From Aquiflexum sp. TKW24L (lineage in GTDB: Bacteria; Bacteroidota; Bacteroidia; Cytophagales; Cyclobacteriaceae), in contig NZ_JAMFLG010000012.1 of NCBI RefSeq assembly GCF_023502205.1, forward strand, positions 62,001-126,000: 64,000 nt of DNA. Reading direction: 5' to 3'. The translations under genes and the position numbers were made by a program. Positions 61,427 to 64,000 of this stretch are shown in pieces. Under the pieces are notes generated by a model. It ran no database searches. It saw only the letters and a list, made by a program, of their open reading frames with translations, and had not been told where the DNA came from. Every line of letters starts with the position of its first letter. The stretch's first letter is position 1.

Positions 61427-63583
61427 TCACGAAAGAATTTCCAGCACCTTCTCCGGAGTAAAAGGCATATGTCTCAAACGTTTCCCGGTCAAGGCCGCAA
61501 AGGCATTGGATATGATTGCTCCCATAAATGGCAAACCTGCTTCTCCGATTCCAGTTGGTTTTTCGGTGGAAGGAATGATTTCCAAAATGATTTCTTCGGG
61601 GGCATCTTCCATCCTTAAAATGGGATAATCGTAAAAATTGGATTGCTCCACCTGTCCTTCTTTGAAAGTAATGCTCTCAAACAGCACACTGCTCAATCCC
61701 ATCACCAATGAACCTTCCATTTGGTACATGGCATTTTGGGGATGTACGACCACACCGCCATCCAATGAACCCCAAATCTTGTGAACTTTAATTTTTCCGG
61801 TTGATCTGTCAACAGAGATTTCGCAGACTCCTGCTGCTAATGAACCGCTTCGCTCCGCAAAAGCAATTCCTCTTGCTCGGCCTTTGGGGACCGGAGAATC
61901 CCATTTTGCCATGTCAGCCACTTTGTCCAAAACTGCAAGCTCCCGTGGGTGATTTTTCATCAATTCCCTTCGCAGTTGGTATGGGTCTTTCTTCTGTTCC
62001 AAAGCTATCTCGTCTACAAAAGTCTCGATCGCAAACTTGTTCGGTCCATGTCCTACAGCCCGCCAATGTTTGGTCCGCACACCATGGTCAATATTCCTGA
62101 CTTCGATCAATTTGTTTGGAATATCATAAAAAGGTATGTCTGCACCCGAACCCAATAATCCTCCACCTGTTCCGATAACCACATGTTTCCACGAATTGAT
62201 GTTACCGTTTTGGTCAATTCCTGCTTCTAGCTTTTGTAAAGAAATCGGCCTGAATGCGCCATACTGAAGGTCATCCTCCCGAGTCCATTGCAATTTGACA
62301 GGCAGGTTTATCGCCTTCGAAATATCCACTGCCTCTATCACAAAATCTGTCATGGATCTTCGGCCAAATCCTCCACCCAAATAACAAGTGTGCAGGTTGA
62401 TCGCTTTGAAGTCCAATCCCAAATGGTTGGCAACATCATTTCTTGTACCATCAGAAGCCTGCGTACCAACCCAAACCTCTGCCGAATCGGCTTTCACGTG
62501 GGCGACGGCATTGAGCGGTTCCATCTGAGCATGGTAGACATAATCGTTTTTGTAATCTGCCTTAATTGTTTTTTGGGCTTTTGGCAACTCCCGATTCAGA
62601 TCACCGGCTTGAGCCACAATGCTGCCTGTTTGGGAGGATTTGGATAGTTGCTCATACTCTGCGTAGGCTTCTTGGCTGTTGTGGGATTTAGCTTTTGGAT
62701 CGCCTTTCCATGTGATTTCCATCATGGCTTTGGCTTTCAAGGCGGTTTCCATGCTGTTGGCAACTACCCCAACGCCATGCTTCAAACTGACTAAATTCAA
62801 AACTCCTTTTATACCTCTGATCGCTGATTCATTTTTGAGTTCAGGTTGGGTCCCGTTGACCGGCGAGCGGACGATGGCCGCATATACCATTCCCGGCACA
62901 TGGATATCTCCTGAGTAAATGGCCGAACCATCAACCTTGAAAGGCACATCATACCGCTGATATTCTTTGCCAATCAATTTGAAATCTTTTGGGTTTTTCA
63001 AATCAGAATCCGGAATTTCAGGAACCGATGCAGGGATTTTTACGAACTCAACAATTTCTCCATAAGTGATTTTTCTATTGCTTTTTGGATGAAATACCAC
63101 TCCTGACTCGGTTTTCAATTCATTTCTCTCCACTCCCCATTTCTCTGCAACTGCAGTCAGCAGAACATACCTTGCTTGTGCCCCGGACTGACGGAGGTTG
63201 TTGTAGTGGCCACTTACCGAGCGGCTTCCCACAGTCAACATGCTGCCGCCTCTTTCACCACCCCAACCGATTCCATAGATTTCCGGTTCGACAGGTGCAT
63301 CTTCGATTTTCACTTTTGTCCAATCTGCGTCCATTTCCTCTGCAAAAATGGCGGCCAATGCTGTCATCGTCCCCTGCCCCATTTCCGAAGCGGGATTATA
63401 GATGGTCACTGTACCATCAGCGGCCAAATGAACCCAAGCGGAAATCTGCTTGGTATCGGCTAACTCTTCTTTTTTAAATACCAATGCCGGCAATCCGACA
63501 GCTGTCACCAAAAAGGTGATTCCTCCTCCCAATTTTAGGAATTTCCTCCTGCTCAATCCCTGTGATTCTATTTGATTTTCCAT
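61427..63583 (-). CDS. Molybdopterin subunit of a xanthine dehydrogenase-family hydroxylase (IorB-like)
   Basis: A 718-residue subunit from the ATG at 63583, 2 bp after the iron-sulfur gene stops. The longer frame to 63649 would overlap that gene and is not preferred. A Tat leader (SRRKFLKLGGGITFLVTA) shows export of the folded enzyme. Molybdenum-domain motifs include GQGTMTALAAIFAEEM, CYLGGGFGRRSMTDFVIEA and AVGHGPNKFAIETFVDEIAL; the GEAGLPFMGAII ending carries the family Glu. Relatives oxidise isoquinoline, aldehydes or nicotinate. It forms a heterodimer with the 2Fe-2S subunit. Substrate unknown. Confidence 0.88.
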   Translation of the reverse strand: MENQIESQGLSRRKFLKLGGGITFLVTAVGLPALVFKKEELADTKQISAWVHLAADGTVTIYNPASEMGQGTMTALAAIFAEEMDADWTKVKIEDAPVEPEIYGIGWGGERGGSMLTVGSRSVSGHYNNLRQSGAQARYVLLTAVAEKWGVERNELKTESGVVFHPKSNRKITYGEIVEFVKIPASVPEIPDSDLKNPKDFKLIGKEYQRYDVPFKVDGSAIYSGDIHVPGMVYAAIVRSPVNGTQPELKNESAIRGIKGVLNLVSLKHGVGVVANSMETALKAKAMMEITWKGDPKAKSHNSQEAYAEYEQLSKSSQTGSIVAQAGDLNRELPKAQKTIKADYKNDYVYHAQMEPLNAVAHVKADSAEVWVGTQASDGTRNDVANHLGLDFKAINLHTCYLGGGFGRRSMTDFVIEAVDISKAINLPVKLQWTREDDLQYGAFRPISLQKLEAGIDQNGNINSWKHVVIGTGGGLLGSGADIPFYDIPNKLIEVRNIDHGVRTKHWRAVGHGPNKFAIETFVDEIALEQKKDPYQLRRELMKNHPRELAVLDKVADMAKWDSPVPKGRARGIAFAERSGSLAAGVCEISVDRSTGKIKVHKIWGSLDGGVVVHPQNAMYQMEGSLVMGLSSVLFESITFKEGQVEQSNFYDYPILRMEDAPEEIILEIIPSTEKPTGIGEAGLPFMGAIISNAFAALTGKRLRHMPFTPEKVLEILS

Positions 63584-63585
63584 GG

Positions 63586-64000
63586 TTAGACTTTTTGGGC
63601 GGTTTTTTCGATTGCTTTCAATATCTTCAAATAGGTACCGCAGCGGCAAAGCACTCCGTTCATATGCTTGATGATCTCTTCCCTATTTGGGTTGGGGTTT
63701 TCTGCCAACAAAGCTGCTGCCTGCATGATTTGCCCGGATTGGCAATACCCGCATTGCGGAACCTGTTCCTCAATCCAAGCCAATTGAAGTGGATGACTTC
63801 GGTCTTCCGAAAGTCCTTCAATGGTGGTAACCTTTTTTCCTTCGGCTTGAGAAAGCGGTGTGATGCAGGATTTTATTGGTTTGCCATCAATATGAACTAT
63901 GCATGATCCGCATAAGGAAACGCCACAACCGTATTTCGTTCCGGTCATTTTTAACCTTTCCCGCAATGTCCAAAGCAGGTTGGCATCCTCCTCTGCGGTG
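63586..64000 (-). CDS. 2Fe-2S subunit of the molybdenum hydroxylase (partial, 5' end outside window)
   Basis: The frame is open to the right edge, adding [12 protein letters not shown] before the first in-window start codon, so the N-terminus lies outside. Both clusters are visible: plant-type [10 protein letters not shown] plus CITP, and the second site [14 protein letters not shown] with CRCGTYLKI. The subunit takes electrons from the molybdenum centre. It is the upstream gene of the pair; the next partner, often a cytochrome c, may lie beyond the edge. Confidence 0.9.
   Translation of the reverse strand, partial: TAEEDANLLWTLRERLKMTGTKYGCGVSLCGSCIVHIDGKPIKSCITPLSQAEGKKVTTIEGLSEDRSHPLQLAWIEEQVPQCGYCQSGQIMQAAALLAENPNPNREEIIKHMNGVLCRCGTYLKILKAIEKTAQKV

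Noticed and set aside
1-64000. tRNA, rRNA, integrase or insertion sequence
   Set aside because: None was seen by eye on either strand; no transposase-like protein among the genes.

Overview
The window reads as a contiguous piece of a chromosome from the Bacteroidota, most likely an aerobic heterotroph of the Cytophagales (Cyclobacteriaceae-like). This is an inference from gene content: a RhlE-type helicase, an ABC permease fused to an M1 aminopeptidase, secreted GH20 and M28 hydrolases, sugar dehydrogenase-cytochrome c lipoproteins, and many exported Gfo/Idh/MocA and molybdenum oxidoreductases. It is also supported by A+T-rich intergenic DNA, weak Shine-Dalgarno sites and several matches to the Bacteroidota -33/-7 promoter. 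No rRNA, tRNA, CRISPR array, intact insertion sequence or prophage was seen.

Layout. 0-7 kb: partial serine hydrolase, cupin and AraC regulator, RhlE helicase, SoxB/UshA-like metallophosphatase, TraB/GumN protein. 7-12.5 kb: ABC ATPase with a permease-aminopeptidase fusion, then a RelE/ParE-type toxin-antitoxin pair. 12.6-24 kb: catabolic and surface enzymes, including an SDR protein, an apparently exported set of RidA, SelA-like PLP enzyme and amidohydrolase, a CBM9-like protein with a sugar dehydrogenase-cytochrome c, GH20 hexosaminidase and a Tat-type Gfo/Idh/MocA oxidoreductase. 24-29 kb: a TetR-controlled tripartite exporter (ABC, HlyD, TolC) whose ATPase has altered catalytic motifs. 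29-41 kb: M28 peptidase, alpha/beta hydrolase, oxidoreductase, RND pump remnant, ACP-like protein with a NAPE-PLD-like hydrolase, second sugar dehydrogenase-cytochrome c, SLC13 transporter, response regulator. 41-47 kb: NTF2-like protein, MsbA-like exporter, PIN toxin-antitoxin pair, ceramidase-like enzyme, DinB protein, acetyltransferase. 47-60 kb: acyl-CoA dehydrogenase, a four-gene defence-like operon, glycerate kinase. 60-64 kb: amino-acid:cation symporter and a two-subunit molybdenum hydroxylase, the last gene running off the right edge.

The most interesting region is 49.4-58.1 kb. A PLD-nuclease/SNF2 helicase, a KilA-N protein and a large Eco57I-type methylase are translationally coupled and are followed by a HExxH metallopeptidase-like gene on the same strand. 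This looks like a restriction or phage-defence operon with a possible protease partner. The roughly 12 kb block containing it is bounded by two complex repeat clusters (46.98-47.60 and 59.35-59.69 kb) that share long identical words in inverted orientation.

The window also holds several decayed genes: an orphan VapB antitoxin with a stop at codon 2, the 3' end of an SDR paralogue, an RND pump fragment with an internal deletion and frameshift, and an unidentified frameshifted remnant at 36.0-36.3 kb. Families of short dispersed intergenic repeats occur throughout.
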